From Pseudomaricurvus alkylphenolicus (GTDB taxonomy: Bacteria; Pseudomonadota; Gammaproteobacteria; Pseudomonadales; Cellvibrionaceae): a DNA stretch of 64,000 nucleotides. The translations under genes were made by a program, and so were the position numbers. The notes under the pieces were generated by a model. The model saw only the letters and a program-made list of their open reading frames with translations. It had not been told where the DNA came from and searched no databases. Shown here in pieces: positions 16,442 through 24,514 of the stretch. Where the stretch lies: NCBI RefSeq assembly GCF_011683955.1, contig NZ_JAAQPI010000001.1, forward strand, positions 434,001-498,000, written 5' to 3'. The number at the start of each line of letters is the position of its first letter. Positions within the stretch are counted from its first letter, which is position 1.

Positions 16442-17476
16442 TTAATTTTCAATAACGGATTGATGCGCCGCCTTGATCTGTGCCTCTGCCGGCGTCCACA
16501 ATACGTCGGCGATTTCGCTGAATTCACGCCATTGCTTCTGCCAGCCGTCACCCTGGTTTTCCGAGGTAAACAGATGGCCATACTTGGTCCCCATCACCAC
16601 TTTGTTGGCGTCGGCGGGATTGACGTGAATGCCCCAGATACAGGAGTTGGGCTGGGTTGGCAGAGGCAACACCTCCCAGGTTTGCGCAGCATCACGAGAA
16701 ACCAGCACTTTACTGGTGGTACCCGGGGTACCGTCAGAGATACTGAGATACAAGGTGCTTTCGCTGCCCATGGGTGTTGCCGTTGCCCTGGCGTAATACA
16801 GCCCGAAGGCATCTTCTGGATTAACCCCTTCCCAAGTCACACCGTCGTCCATACTGCGATAGATGGCGTTGACACACACCACCACCACCACTTTGTTGCC
16901 GCTGTTTGGCAACACATGGACGTTGTGGATATCCGAGTTGTATTCCCACAGCAGGCGGCTATCGACCCGCTCCCAGTTATCACCGCCGTTGTCGCTGTAA
17001 AACAGACCACCCTCTTCCAGGCCAAACCACAGTTTGTTACGGTCCGTGGGATCATAGGAAAATGCCAGCAGGCGCGGACGATTCACTCCGGCACAGAATT
17101 CAGGAATCTCTACTGGTGCCCGAAACCAGGTTTCACCGCGATCTTCCGTTCGCCAGAGAACCGCGCGTGACGGCGCGCCCGTACCCACAAAAATCCGGTC
17201 TGCGTCTTTGGGATCCACCGCTACCTTCCACACGGTTTCGCCTTTAAACGGCGTGTCGCACTGGACCCATTTGCTGCCGGCATCATTGCTGACACACAGG
17301 CCAGTGTCGGTCCCCGCGTAGATCACTTCCGGTGAGCCCGGGTGCATATCCAGTGAGCGAATAATCGCATCAAACTCGACGTCTTGGCCCAGGCCCAGGC
17401 GGTGCCAGGTTTTACCATCGTCGGCGCTGCGCAACACACCCTGCCCTACCGTCGCTACCAATACTGTTCCACTCAT
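16442..17476 (-). CDS. BNR/Asp-box repeat beta-propeller protein
   Basis: The protein has 344 residues built from repeated Asp-box units: SADDGKTW (near residue 17), SNDAGSKW, TEDRGETW, SDNGGDNW, SMDDGVTW, SRDAAQTW and SENQGDGW, about seven blades. Database matches of this type are usually labelled sialidase or glycosyl hydrolase, but the catalytic Arg triad of sialidases was not recognised. There is no signal peptide, so it appears cytoplasmic, unlike most Asp-box proteins. It sits 31-34 bases from its neighbours inside the catabolic operon. A scaffold, lactonase-like or binding function is possible. Its exact role is unknown. Confidence 0.75.
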   Translation of the reverse strand: MSGTVLVATVGQGVLRSADDGKTWHRLGLGQDVEFDAIIRSLDMHPGSPEVIYAGTDTGLCVSNDAGSKWVQCDTPFKGETVWKVAVDPKDADRIFVGTGAPSRAVLWRTEDRGETWFRAPVEIPEFCAGVNRPRLLAFSYDPTDRNKLWFGLEEGGLFYSDNGGDNWERVDSRLLWEYNSDIHNVHVLPNSGNKVVVVVCVNAIYRSMDDGVTWEGVNPEDAFGLYYARATATPMGSESTLYLSISDGTPGTTSKVLVSRDAAQTWEVLPLPTQPNSCIWGIHVNPADANKVVMGTKYGHLFTSENQGDGWQKQWREFSEIADVLWTPAEAQIKAAHQSVIEN

Positions 17477-17509
17477 GTGTGTTTCCTCGTGATTTTCGCG
17501 TATCTTGGG

Positions 17510-18304
17510 TTAAATAAAGATGCCGCGAGTCAAGCCACCATCGATGCCGATGGATTCACCGGTTACGGCACCGGCCTTGGGCGAGGCCAGAAAGCCGATC
17601 AGCCAACCCATCTCAATGGGTTGCAAGGTACGTCGGATGGGTGTTGCATCAATGTAACCCTGTTCAACCTGCGCGGGTGTCTTGCCCTGCTTTTCGCCTT
17701 CGCGTTCGTACAGTTCCTGAATGTGCGGCGTGTCGACGACACCGGGATGGATAATATTGACGGTGACACCGTGAGGTCCGAGTTGATCGGACAGTGACTT
17801 GGTCATATGCACCACGGCCAGGTTACGCATACCGGATATCACTTTGCTGCCGCGTCCGGTCAACCCACCAATGTTAATGATGCGGCCAAACCCCTGTGCC
17901 TTCATGTGAGGTGTTACCGCTTTGGCGCATCGGAAGTATCCGATCACTTTGGTATTCAGGTCTCCCAGCAACTCATCGTCACCGGCATGTTCGATATCAT
18001 TGCGAACAACACCGGAAGGTGCGGCGGCACCATTCACCAAGATATCCACACGACCAAAGTGCTCCATGGTATTGGCCACCATGTTATTGACCGATTCCAT
18101 ATCATTGGTGTCGCACACCAGCGGCAGAATGTCGCGACCGGTTTCTTCTGCAATTTCTGCGGCTGTGGCCTGCAACACCGAAAGCGTGCGCGAGCAAATC
18201 ACCACATTGCAACCTTCCTGGGCCAGAAAACGGGCTACGTCTTTACCGATCCCCATACCACCACCGGTTACGATGGCAACGCGTCCTTCCAGTTCCAAAT
18301 CCAT
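17510..18304 (-). CDS. SDR-fold protein lacking the canonical catalytic residues
   Basis: The protein has 264 residues from the ATG at 18304, which has AGAGG eight bases upstream; a TTG 21 bases earlier is less likely. The NAD(P)-binding TGGGMGIG at residues 13-20 and VNGAAAP near 90-96 are clear short-chain dehydrogenase signatures. In the active site, however, the canonical Ser is Gly (NIGGLTG, 144-150), and the YxxxK position reads S157-GMR-N161, so both Tyr and Lys are absent. The C-terminal HPGVVDTP and GGLTRG motifs are intact. It may bind NAD(P) but either does no classical hydride transfer or uses other residues. Similar Tyr/Lys-less SDRs are known. Confidence 0.85.
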   Translation of the reverse strand: MDLELEGRVAIVTGGGMGIGKDVARFLAQEGCNVVICSRTLSVLQATAAEIAEETGRDILPLVCDTNDMESVNNMVANTMEHFGRVDILVNGAAAPSGVVRNDIEHAGDDELLGDLNTKVIGYFRCAKAVTPHMKAQGFGRIINIGGLTGRGSKVISGMRNLAVVHMTKSLSDQLGPHGVTVNIIHPGVVDTPHIQELYEREGEKQGKTPAQVEQGYIDATPIRRTLQPIEMGWLIGFLASPKAGAVTGESIGIDGGLTRGIFI

Positions 18305-18335
18305 AGTCTTACCTCTCTGTCTCAATTCAATGTTG

Positions 18336-19832
18336 TTATCCGGCCAAACTCACGAAAACGCTTTTGGTTTCTGTGTAAGCATCAATGACGTTCTTGCCCA
18401 TTTCCCGTCCCCAACCCGATTGTTTGTAGCCGCCAAAGGGTGACGCCGGGTCGACAACGTTCCAGCAGTTCACCCATACGGAACCGGCTTTCAGCTCCGC
18501 GGCAATGGTATGCGCCTGGCGTAAATCGTTGGTCCACAGACCCGCCGCCAATCCATACGGTGTGTTGTTGGCCCGGTGCACCAATTCATCCACATCGGAC
18601 CAGCTCATGACGGTAACCACAGGTCCAAAAATCTCTTCCCGGGCGATGCATGCCTGTTCGCTGGCATCCAGAAACACAGTGGGCTCCAGAAAGTGGCCCG
18701 TCTCCAGACCCTCGGGGCGTTGACCACCGCAGATCAACTCCGCCCCTTCATTGGCGGCACGCTCCAGATAACCACTGACAGTACGGTGTTGCGCGGCCGA
18801 CACCAGCGGCCCCATGGTGGTGTCGGCGGCTAACCCCGGGCCGACCACGTGTTTGGCCGCGTGGGAAGACAGTTCGTCGAGTATTTGATCCAGCACGCTG
18901 TCATGCACGTACAACCGCGATGCGGCGGTGCATACCTGACCTTGATTATAGAAAATCCCGTCGGCAGCCCCTTTGGCCGCCCGTTTTATATCAGCATCCG
19001 GCAGGATGATATTGGGGGACTTGCCGCCCAGCTCCAGGGAGACTTTTTTCATATTGCCAGTGGCGGCCTGGGCAATCAGTCGGCCGACCTGAGTGGAGCC
19101 CGTAAAGGCGATTTTATCCACTCCCGGGTGAGCGGCCAGCGGCGCCCCCGCCTTGGCACCGAATCCGGTGATAAGATTAACGGTGCCGGCAGGGAAGCCA
19201 CAGGCTTCGATCAGTTCGACCAGACGAATCGCCACCAGAGGCGTTTGCTCGGCAGGTTTAAGCACGGAGGCACAGCCTGTAGCCAATGCCGGCCCCAGCT
19301 TCCATGCACACATCGACAGAGGAAAATTCCAGGGCACCACAAGAGCGCATACACCAACGGGTTCTCGCAGGGTGTAGTTCAACATGGGCTCGCCGCTGGA
19401 AGGTGAAACCGGGATAGTGCTGCCCTCAATTTTGCTTGGCCATCCGGCAAAATAGCGAATGATATTCGCGGTGATGCGAACTTCGCCCTGTTGAGCATTG
19501 GTGTAAGGCTTGCCATTTTCCAGGGTGATAATCTGTCCCAACTCTTCGGCGTGGGCTTCAATGGCATCGGCCAGACGCAACATCAGCCGGGTACGCTCGG
19601 AGGGAGATACCTGCTTCCACTCGGTATCAAGCGTGTCCCTGGCTGCAGCAACTGCAGCGTTAACATCGTCTTCGGCAGCGTCTGCAACCTCGGCGATCAC
19701 TTGAGTGGTTGCCGGATTTTCGACAGTAAACGTCCCACCATCGGCAGCGGCGCACCATTGGCCCCCGATAAACAATTGGTGTGGTTTATCCAGAAACGCT
19801 TGCACCTGCGGCAGAAGTTGCGTGTTATTCAT
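18336..19832 (-). CDS. NAD(P)-dependent aldehyde dehydrogenase (central regulon)
   Basis: The protein has about 498 residues and the complete aldehyde dehydrogenase fold: PWNFPLSMCAWKLGPALA for cofactor and substrate contact, FTGSTQVGRLI, the catalytic Glu in VSLELGGKSPN, and the nucleophilic Cys in NQGQVCTAASR. The C-terminal PFGGYKQSGWGREMG is standard. It oxidises an aldehyde to the acid. Its gene follows the TPP decarboxylase-like gene by at most 13 bases, so it probably oxidises that enzyme's aldehyde product. The start is ambiguous: ATGs at 19832 and 19841 are both possible; 19832 was chosen because GGAG lies just upstream. Confidence 0.92.
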   Translation of the reverse strand: MNNTQLLPQVQAFLDKPHQLFIGGQWCAAADGGTFTVENPATTQVIAEVADAAEDDVNAAVAAARDTLDTEWKQVSPSERTRLMLRLADAIEAHAEELGQIITLENGKPYTNAQQGEVRITANIIRYFAGWPSKIEGSTIPVSPSSGEPMLNYTLREPVGVCALVVPWNFPLSMCAWKLGPALATGCASVLKPAEQTPLVAIRLVELIEACGFPAGTVNLITGFGAKAGAPLAAHPGVDKIAFTGSTQVGRLIAQAATGNMKKVSLELGGKSPNIILPDADIKRAAKGAADGIFYNQGQVCTAASRLYVHDSVLDQILDELSSHAAKHVVGPGLAADTTMGPLVSAAQHRTVSGYLERAANEGAELICGGQRPEGLETGHFLEPTVFLDASEQACIAREEIFGPVVTVMSWSDVDELVHRANNTPYGLAAGLWTNDLRQAHTIAAELKAGSVWVNCWNVVDPASPFGGYKQSGWGREMGKNVIDAYTETKSVFVSLAG

Positions 19833-19845
19833 AGTCTCCATCCGC

Positions 19846-21387
19846 TTACAGGGCCATTTCAATCAGTCGTGGCTCTTTTGCAGCGCAAGCTGCATTGAAC
19901 TCCCGGGAGAGCTCTTCATTTGTGGCAACGGTTACGGCAGGTACTCCATAACCCCGCGACAGCGCCTGCCAGTCAATCCGTGGTTTTTCCAGTTCCGTTA
20001 GCGTCAGCGATTGAGGACCAAAGTCCGTCACTCCATAGCGACGCAATTCGTTCTGCAGAATGCCGTAGCGATGATTCGCCGCGATTAGGATCACGACCGG
20101 CAGTTGCTCTCTGGCTATCGTCCAAAGCGCCTGGATGGTGTATTGCGCACTGCCGTCGGATTGCAAACACACCACGGTGTTGCCTCTTTCCGCCAACGCG
20201 GCTCCCAGCCCGGCGGGAATACCCTGGCCAATGGCGCCACCGGTGTTGGTCATGACCCTGTGTTTGGCCGCGTGCGCAGAGGCAGAGAAAAACGGATAAC
20301 CGCAGGTACCGCCTTCGACTGACACAATGCAATCGCGAGGAAGATTGGCCGAGACAACTTGCCCAATAGATTGAGGGGTTAACGCCTCATTTGGAGACGC
20401 AAGTGCAACCTCTCCTTGCAGTGGAGAAAAACCCGGTGCCGAAACCATCTCAGCCAAGGCGGAGAGCGCACTCGTTACATCATCACCAACACGAGCCAGC
20501 GACATGAGCCGATCTTCCTCAGCCAAACGGGAAGGCAGACCTTCGTAACCGAAATAACTGATAGGATCTACAACACCCGCGCAGACAACATAGTCGTACT
20601 GATTCAACACTTCGATGGCCTGCTCCGGAAAATAAGGCAATCGATCCAGATCTGGCAAGCCACCCCCGCGATAACTCAACCGGGGAAAGGTTTCCGCATA
20701 CAGCTCAATGCCTTCAAGCCGCTTTAGGCGGCCAGCGGCCTTTAAGCCTTCTTCTGATAAACCCGTGTCGCCCACAATAAACACCAGACGCTTGCCGGCG
20801 CGAATCTGTACGGCAATCTCTTCAACACTGCCGTTATCAAAACGTCTGCTTGGAGCACTCACTGTCAAAGGCGTTGACTCTGCAGTGACATCGGCCGCCT
20901 GCAGATCCATGGGCAACATCAACGTTGCCACCTGCCCGGCCGGTTGCCAGGACGCTTTAACTGCTGCCAGAAAATCCTCTGGGATACCCGCCGCAGAACG
21001 GGACGTACGCACCCAACCTGATACCGGACGTGCCAGGGATTCGATATCGCTGGCCAGAGGGGGATCGTAATTCACGTGCCAGGCAGCGTGATCACCCACC
21101 ACATTCACTATCGGGCTATTGGCACGGCGTGCGTTGTGGAGGTTGGCGATGCCATTGGCAAAGCCCGGCCCGAGATGGGTAAGGGTCAGAGCCGGCTTGG
21201 CGGCGATGCGGCCGTAGCCATCGGCGGCCCCGGTACAAACACCTTCGAACATGGACAGAACCGGTTTTAAGCGGTGCTCTGTCTCCATTGCCGCCACCAG
21301 GGGCATTTCTGTCGTACCGGGATTAGCGAAACAGTACTCAATGCCCGTTTCGACTGCGGACTTTACCAGTAATTCAGCGCCATTCAT
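19846..21387 (-). CDS. thiamine pyrophosphate enzyme, benzoylformate decarboxylase/acetolactate synthase-like
   Basis: This 513-residue enzyme has the three ThDP-enzyme domains. The cofactor-activating Glu is in SMFEGVCTGAADGYGR (near residue 49), and the Mg/ThDP-binding motif reads QSDGSAQYTIQALW, with Ser in place of the usual Gly of GDG, then a run to IAANHRYG. The N-terminal YCFANPGTTEMPLVAAM is typical of a subgroup annotated as acetolactate synthase large subunit but more like MdlC/benzoylformate decarboxylases. No small regulatory subunit is nearby, so a catabolic 2-oxo acid decarboxylase is more likely. It is the first gene of the fourteen-gene leftward cluster, and a 19-bp palindromic operator lies 30 bases upstream. 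Confidence 0.85.
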   Translation of the reverse strand: MNGAELLVKSAVETGIEYCFANPGTTEMPLVAAMETEHRLKPVLSMFEGVCTGAADGYGRIAAKPALTLTHLGPGFANGIANLHNARRANSPIVNVVGDHAAWHVNYDPPLASDIESLARPVSGWVRTSRSAAGIPEDFLAAVKASWQPAGQVATLMLPMDLQAADVTAESTPLTVSAPSRRFDNGSVEEIAVQIRAGKRLVFIVGDTGLSEEGLKAAGRLKRLEGIELYAETFPRLSYRGGGLPDLDRLPYFPEQAIEVLNQYDYVVCAGVVDPISYFGYEGLPSRLAEEDRLMSLARVGDDVTSALSALAEMVSAPGFSPLQGEVALASPNEALTPQSIGQVVSANLPRDCIVSVEGGTCGYPFFSASAHAAKHRVMTNTGGAIGQGIPAGLGAALAERGNTVVCLQSDGSAQYTIQALWTIAREQLPVVILIAANHRYGILQNELRRYGVTDFGPQSLTLTELEKPRIDWQALSRGYGVPAVTVATNEELSREFNAACAAKEPRLIEMAL

Positions 21388-21416
21388 CTTTTCTAGAACA
21401 CCGTTTTGATTGCTTG

Positions 21417-21435
21417 AATCTCATATTATGAGATT
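21417..21435. promoter_or_regulatory. 19-bp perfect palindromic operator, copy 1 (probable IclR site)
   Basis: AATCTCATATTATGAGATT is a perfect palindrome around its central T. An identical copy lies at 23035-23053. This copy ends 30 bases before the start codon of the TPP enzyme, the first gene of the leftward operon, so a bound protein would probably block transcription there. The adjacent IclR-family gene is the obvious candidate binder. Confidence 0.75.
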
Positions 21436-21627
21436 TGTGCTATTTGGTCAACGGATTTTATTGCCTGGTAGAGGGTAAATTTCTCAAAGCAAAGAAATCA
21501 CTCAAGCTGGCGACATATCAGTCAACCGGTATCCAGGAGAACGGAAGTGCAAAAATGGAGGAGGAATGAGTAATAGAAGTGATTCTTACGACAGGCGGTT
21601 TTGTGCCATAACCTGAAGTAGATGTGT

Positions 21628-21731
21628 GCGCTCTTCGAGCGCAATCGCCGTACCCGATAAGGCGGGGCAGGCTCTCAGAGCCGGCTCCTACAGGATTCTC
21701 CAACCACCTGTAGGAGCGCGCTCTGAGCGCG
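21628..21731. repeat. REP-like palindromes in head-to-head pair (BIME-like)
   Basis: Three GC-rich hairpins lie here: GCGCTC/GAGCGC at 21628-21642, GGCTCT/AGAGCC at 21670-21682 and CGCGCTC/GAGCGCG at 21717-21731. The second and third are joined by inverted copies of GCTCCTACAGG (21684-21694) and CCTGTAGGAGC (21707-21717). The arrangement resembles Pseudomonas-type REP doublets. Open frames crossing it are judged non-coding. Confidence 0.65.
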
Positions 21732-21808
21732 ATGGGTTTTCTCCATATCAACGGTTTGAAGTTGCAAAGTTCAGAACGAACAAGTCGGCATACCTCGGTC
21801 TTAAGGGT

Positions 21809-21944
21809 GGCTGGGTGTTCGTTGGAGGGGCATTTCAAGCGAACGCCGAAGGAGTCAATGAGACAAGCGTTTTTTGCTTGGCTCATTGGGGACTGAGGGA
21901 AGCCGGGAGGGCCGGTAGCGTGCCCCTCCAACGGACACCCAGCC
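21809..21944. repeat. 136-bp element with 24-bp terminal inverted repeats and internal hairpin
   Basis: Ends at 21809-21832 and 21921-21944 are inverted repeats with one mismatch in 24 bases (core GGAGGGGCA). Inside, 21856-21868 and 21876-21888 form a stem (CAATGAG and CAAGC arms, one mismatch) around a T-rich loop. No target duplication was seen at the edges. It could be a MITE-like or structured intergenic repeat; the surrounding 21388-22196 interval has no recognisable gene. Confidence 0.5.
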
Positions 21945-22060
21945 GCCCGTTGTGGCACAAAATCACCAGCCCCTTTCCTCCTATCCGCAAAGAAAAGACC
22001 TGGGAAAAACACCTAATTCCAATGGTCGGTTATTGTGCAAAGAGACGGTGCCAACCCGGT

Positions 22061-22085
22061 CGCGCTCGGAGCGCGCTGCTACACA
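22061..22085. repeat. REP-like palindrome
   Basis: The hairpin CGCGCTC-g-GAGCGCG at 22061-22075 is followed by CTGCTACACA, a variant of the CTCCTACAGG tail of the elements at 21628-21731. It appears to be a further member of the same dispersed family. Confidence 0.5.
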
Positions 22086-22196
22086 CGAAGACAAACTGTG
22101 CCACGCCGAAGTTCAGCTTTTCGCACTCTGCCGACAGTCCGACCAGAACCGAGTTCAAAACTCAATTTCATCTACGCGCATTTGGGCCATTGCGGC

Positions 22197-22931
22197 TTAG
22201 GGATTAAGCTTCTCACTAATCAGGCGAGCGTATTCAATCACCAGTTCCACCACCACTTCCGAACGGAGCAACTCAAAGTCCCTGGTGTTACCCGCGGCGG
22301 CCAGACTAGCAACCACTTCGTCATTGGCAACATTGTTAATGGGCGCGGCAATACCTGTCAGTCCCAAATTGAGTTCATCGTGGGTTTGGCAGTAACCGTC
22401 CTGGCGGATTCTCTTGGTCACTTGCAAAAAATCCTTCCAGGAAAAGTCATAAGTCGTATCAGATTCGATATGCTCTTCAAAGATGCGCTTTAAACGCCTG
22501 CCTTTCTGATGAGAAACCAACACCTTGGACTGCGCCCCTTTAAAAATAGGTAGCGGCCGACCTCGACCAAAAGCCAGATTAATCGTCTTGGTGGGCTGCT
22601 CAACATGGGTGTTTATCACACGGCCGTCATAGTAAACACTGATAAAAACAGCCAGTCCTGTTTTCTCCGACAACGCCTGCATAGGCTCATGGCCCGCCAA
22701 TATGAGCGGATCGTTTTGGCGCATCATACAATCGAGTTCAATCAGCCTCGGCCCCAGCGCATAGCTACCATCAAGGCGCCAGAGCAACCCGGCATCGCAG
22801 AGTTCCTTGACGTATCGATAAGCCGTTGCCCGTGACAAGTCCATTTCCTGGGCGATGAAATCGGCATCCAACTTCTGGGCCTCAGGCCCAAATAGGTCGA
22901 GAACCTTTAACATCTTGCTCAAACTCGACAC
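22197..22931 (-). CDS. IclR-family transcriptional regulator
   Basis: The protein has 244 residues. An N-terminal winged helix-turn-helix (LDADFIAQEMDLSRATAYRYVKEL as recognition region, about residues 20-45) is followed by an IclR effector domain from about residue 75 to 240 (TGLAVFISVYYDGRVINTH; GLTGIAAPINN). The start is a GTG preceded by GGAGG. IclR proteins bind palindromes near promoters and respond to pathway metabolites. The gene lies between two catabolic arms that both carry the identical 19-bp palindrome, making it the probable local repressor or activator. The copy at 23035-23053 is also in its own divergent promoter region, so autoregulation is possible. Confidence 0.93.
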   Translation of the reverse strand: MSSLSKMLKVLDLFGPEAQKLDADFIAQEMDLSRATAYRYVKELCDAGLLWRLDGSYALGPRLIELDCMMRQNDPLILAGHEPMQALSEKTGLAVFISVYYDGRVINTHVEQPTKTINLAFGRGRPLPIFKGAQSKVLVSHQKGRRLKRIFEEHIESDTTYDFSWKDFLQVTKRIRQDGYCQTHDELNLGLTGIAAPINNVANDEVVASLAAAGNTRDFELLRSEVVVELVIEYARLISEKLNP

Positions 22932-23034
22932 CTAAACCTCCGCTGATCTTCTTCGTAATGTGGAAGCCCGGCATTATCTCAAAGTGCGACTGCCTTCTCC
23001 AATCGGGGAACATCAGATTATATTTATTTGACTA

Positions 23035-23053
23035 AATCTCATATTATGAGATT
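23035..23053. promoter_or_regulatory. 19-bp perfect palindromic operator, copy 2 (probable IclR site)
   Basis: This copy of AATCTCATATTATGAGATT is identical to that at 21417-21435. It ends 28 bases before the ATG of the rightward aldehyde dehydrogenase and lies in the 150-bp region shared with the divergent IclR gene. The near-equal distance to both controlled start codons argues for a real operator. Confidence 0.75.
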
Positions 23054-23081
23054 ATTGCGAAAATCATAAGGAGGGCTCCCC

Positions 23082-24494
23082 ATGAACAAGCACTTTGAAC
23101 TGGTCATTGATGGTAAAGGCGAGGCAGGCGCAGAAGCCTGTTTTGATGTCATTAACCCGGCTACGGCAGAGGTCGTTGCACAATGCCCCTGTGGCTCTAC
23201 AGAGCAACTCGATCAGGCGGTGGCCGCAGCCAAGCAAGCCTTTGTCAGCTGGCGACGAAGCTCTGATGCGGAGCGGCGGGCACTTCTCCATCGCATTGCA
23301 GACGACATCGAAAGCCGATGTGATGAATTGGCAAGGCTGATTGTGGAGGAACAGGGTAAGCCTCTGGCGCTGGCAGAATCGGAAGTAATGGGAGGAGTTG
23401 CCTGGACTCGCTACAACGCAGAACTGGACATTCCGGTAGAAGTCGTTGAAGAAACCTCCGACAAACGAATCGAGCTGCACCGCAAACCGCTCGGAGTGGT
23501 TGCCTCGATCACTCCCTGGAACTGGCCTTTTATGATAGCCGTCTGGCACATTATGCCCGCACTTCGCACAGGCAATACCGTTGTCAGCAAGCCCTCCGAA
23601 TTTACACCCCTGAGTACACTTCGGTTGGTGGAGATCATCAATCTGCACGTTCCACCCGGAGTGATTAATATCGTGACCGGCGCCGCCGCTATTGGGGCGG
23701 CCATCACGGAACACTCTTTCATCAACAAGATAATTTTTACCGGCTCAACACAAACCGGTCAGCACATTATGCGAGGCGCCGCCGGCAATTTGAAAAGGCT
23801 GACGCTGGAGCTGGGCGGCAACGACGCTGGTATCGTGCTCCCGGACACCCATCCGGCTCAAGTTTGCGAAGACATTTTTCAGGCGGCCTTTTTGAATATG
23901 GGCCAAACCTGTGCCGCACTGAAACGATTATACGTACACGAGTCTCAATACCAGGATTTCTGCGAGCGTCTGACGCGAATTGCTGAACAACAAGTGGTTG
24001 GCAACGGGTTGGATGAGGGCGTGAACTTTGGCCCTATCCAAAACGCCCGTCAGTTCGACAAAGTGGCAAAACTGGTGGAAGACGCAAAACAACAAGGTGC
24101 AACGGTGCTGTGTGGCGGAGAAGCCATTAAGGGCGCTGGGTATTTTTACCCTCCGACGATTGTAGCAAACATCACCGATGGCACTGCGCTGGTGGACGAA
24201 GAACAGTTCGGTCCGGTGTTGCCTATTATCGCCTACCGGGATGTCAACGATGCGGTTGCCCGAGCCAATGCCAGCGACTCCGGTCTCGGTGGCTCAGTCT
24301 GGTCTTCAGACTCCGATGCCGCCAAAGAAATCGCCTCACAACTGGAGAGCGGAGTGAGCTGGGTTAATTGCCACGCGCAGATCCAACCCAACACTCCTTT
24401 CGGCGGCTGCAAAATGTCTGGATTCGGCGTGGAGTTTGGGCTTGAGGGGCTGCTTGAATACACCTCTCATCACCTGCTTTACGTTAACAAATAG
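23082..24494 (+). CDS. aldehyde dehydrogenase family protein (rightward arm)
   Basis: The protein has 470 residues. TPWNWPFMIAVWHIMPAL, FTGSTQTGQHI, the catalytic Glu in LTLELGGNDAG and the catalytic Cys in NMGQTCAALKR mark a complete enzyme. LELGGND rather than LELGGKS places it nearer the succinate-semialdehyde/betaine-aldehyde-like branch than the leftward aldehyde dehydrogenase. AAGGAGGG lies upstream of the ATG. With the aminotransferase 20 bases downstream, it probably oxidises the aldehyde formed by transamination of a primary amine or omega-amino acid. The 19-bp palindrome just upstream implies co-control with the leftward operon. Confidence 0.92.
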   Translation: MNKHFELVIDGKGEAGAEACFDVINPATAEVVAQCPCGSTEQLDQAVAAAKQAFVSWRRSSDAERRALLHRIADDIESRCDELARLIVEEQGKPLALAESEVMGGVAWTRYNAELDIPVEVVEETSDKRIELHRKPLGVVASITPWNWPFMIAVWHIMPALRTGNTVVSKPSEFTPLSTLRLVEIINLHVPPGVINIVTGAAAIGAAITEHSFINKIIFTGSTQTGQHIMRGAAGNLKRLTLELGGNDAGIVLPDTHPAQVCEDIFQAAFLNMGQTCAALKRLYVHESQYQDFCERLTRIAEQQVVGNGLDEGVNFGPIQNARQFDKVAKLVEDAKQQGATVLCGGEAIKGAGYFYPPTIVANITDGTALVDEEQFGPVLPIIAYRDVNDAVARANASDSGLGGSVWSSDSDAAKEIASQLESGVSWVNCHAQIQPNTPFGGCKMSGFGVEFGLEGLLEYTSHHLLYVNK

Positions 24495-24514
24495 CCTTCA
24501 CCAGAGATGACGTT

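Noticed and set aside
21518-22207. Open frames of 164 and 193 codons on opposite strands in the 21.4-22.2 kb gap
   Set aside because: They run through inverted repeats and REP-like hairpins and have no recognised domain; judged non-coding.
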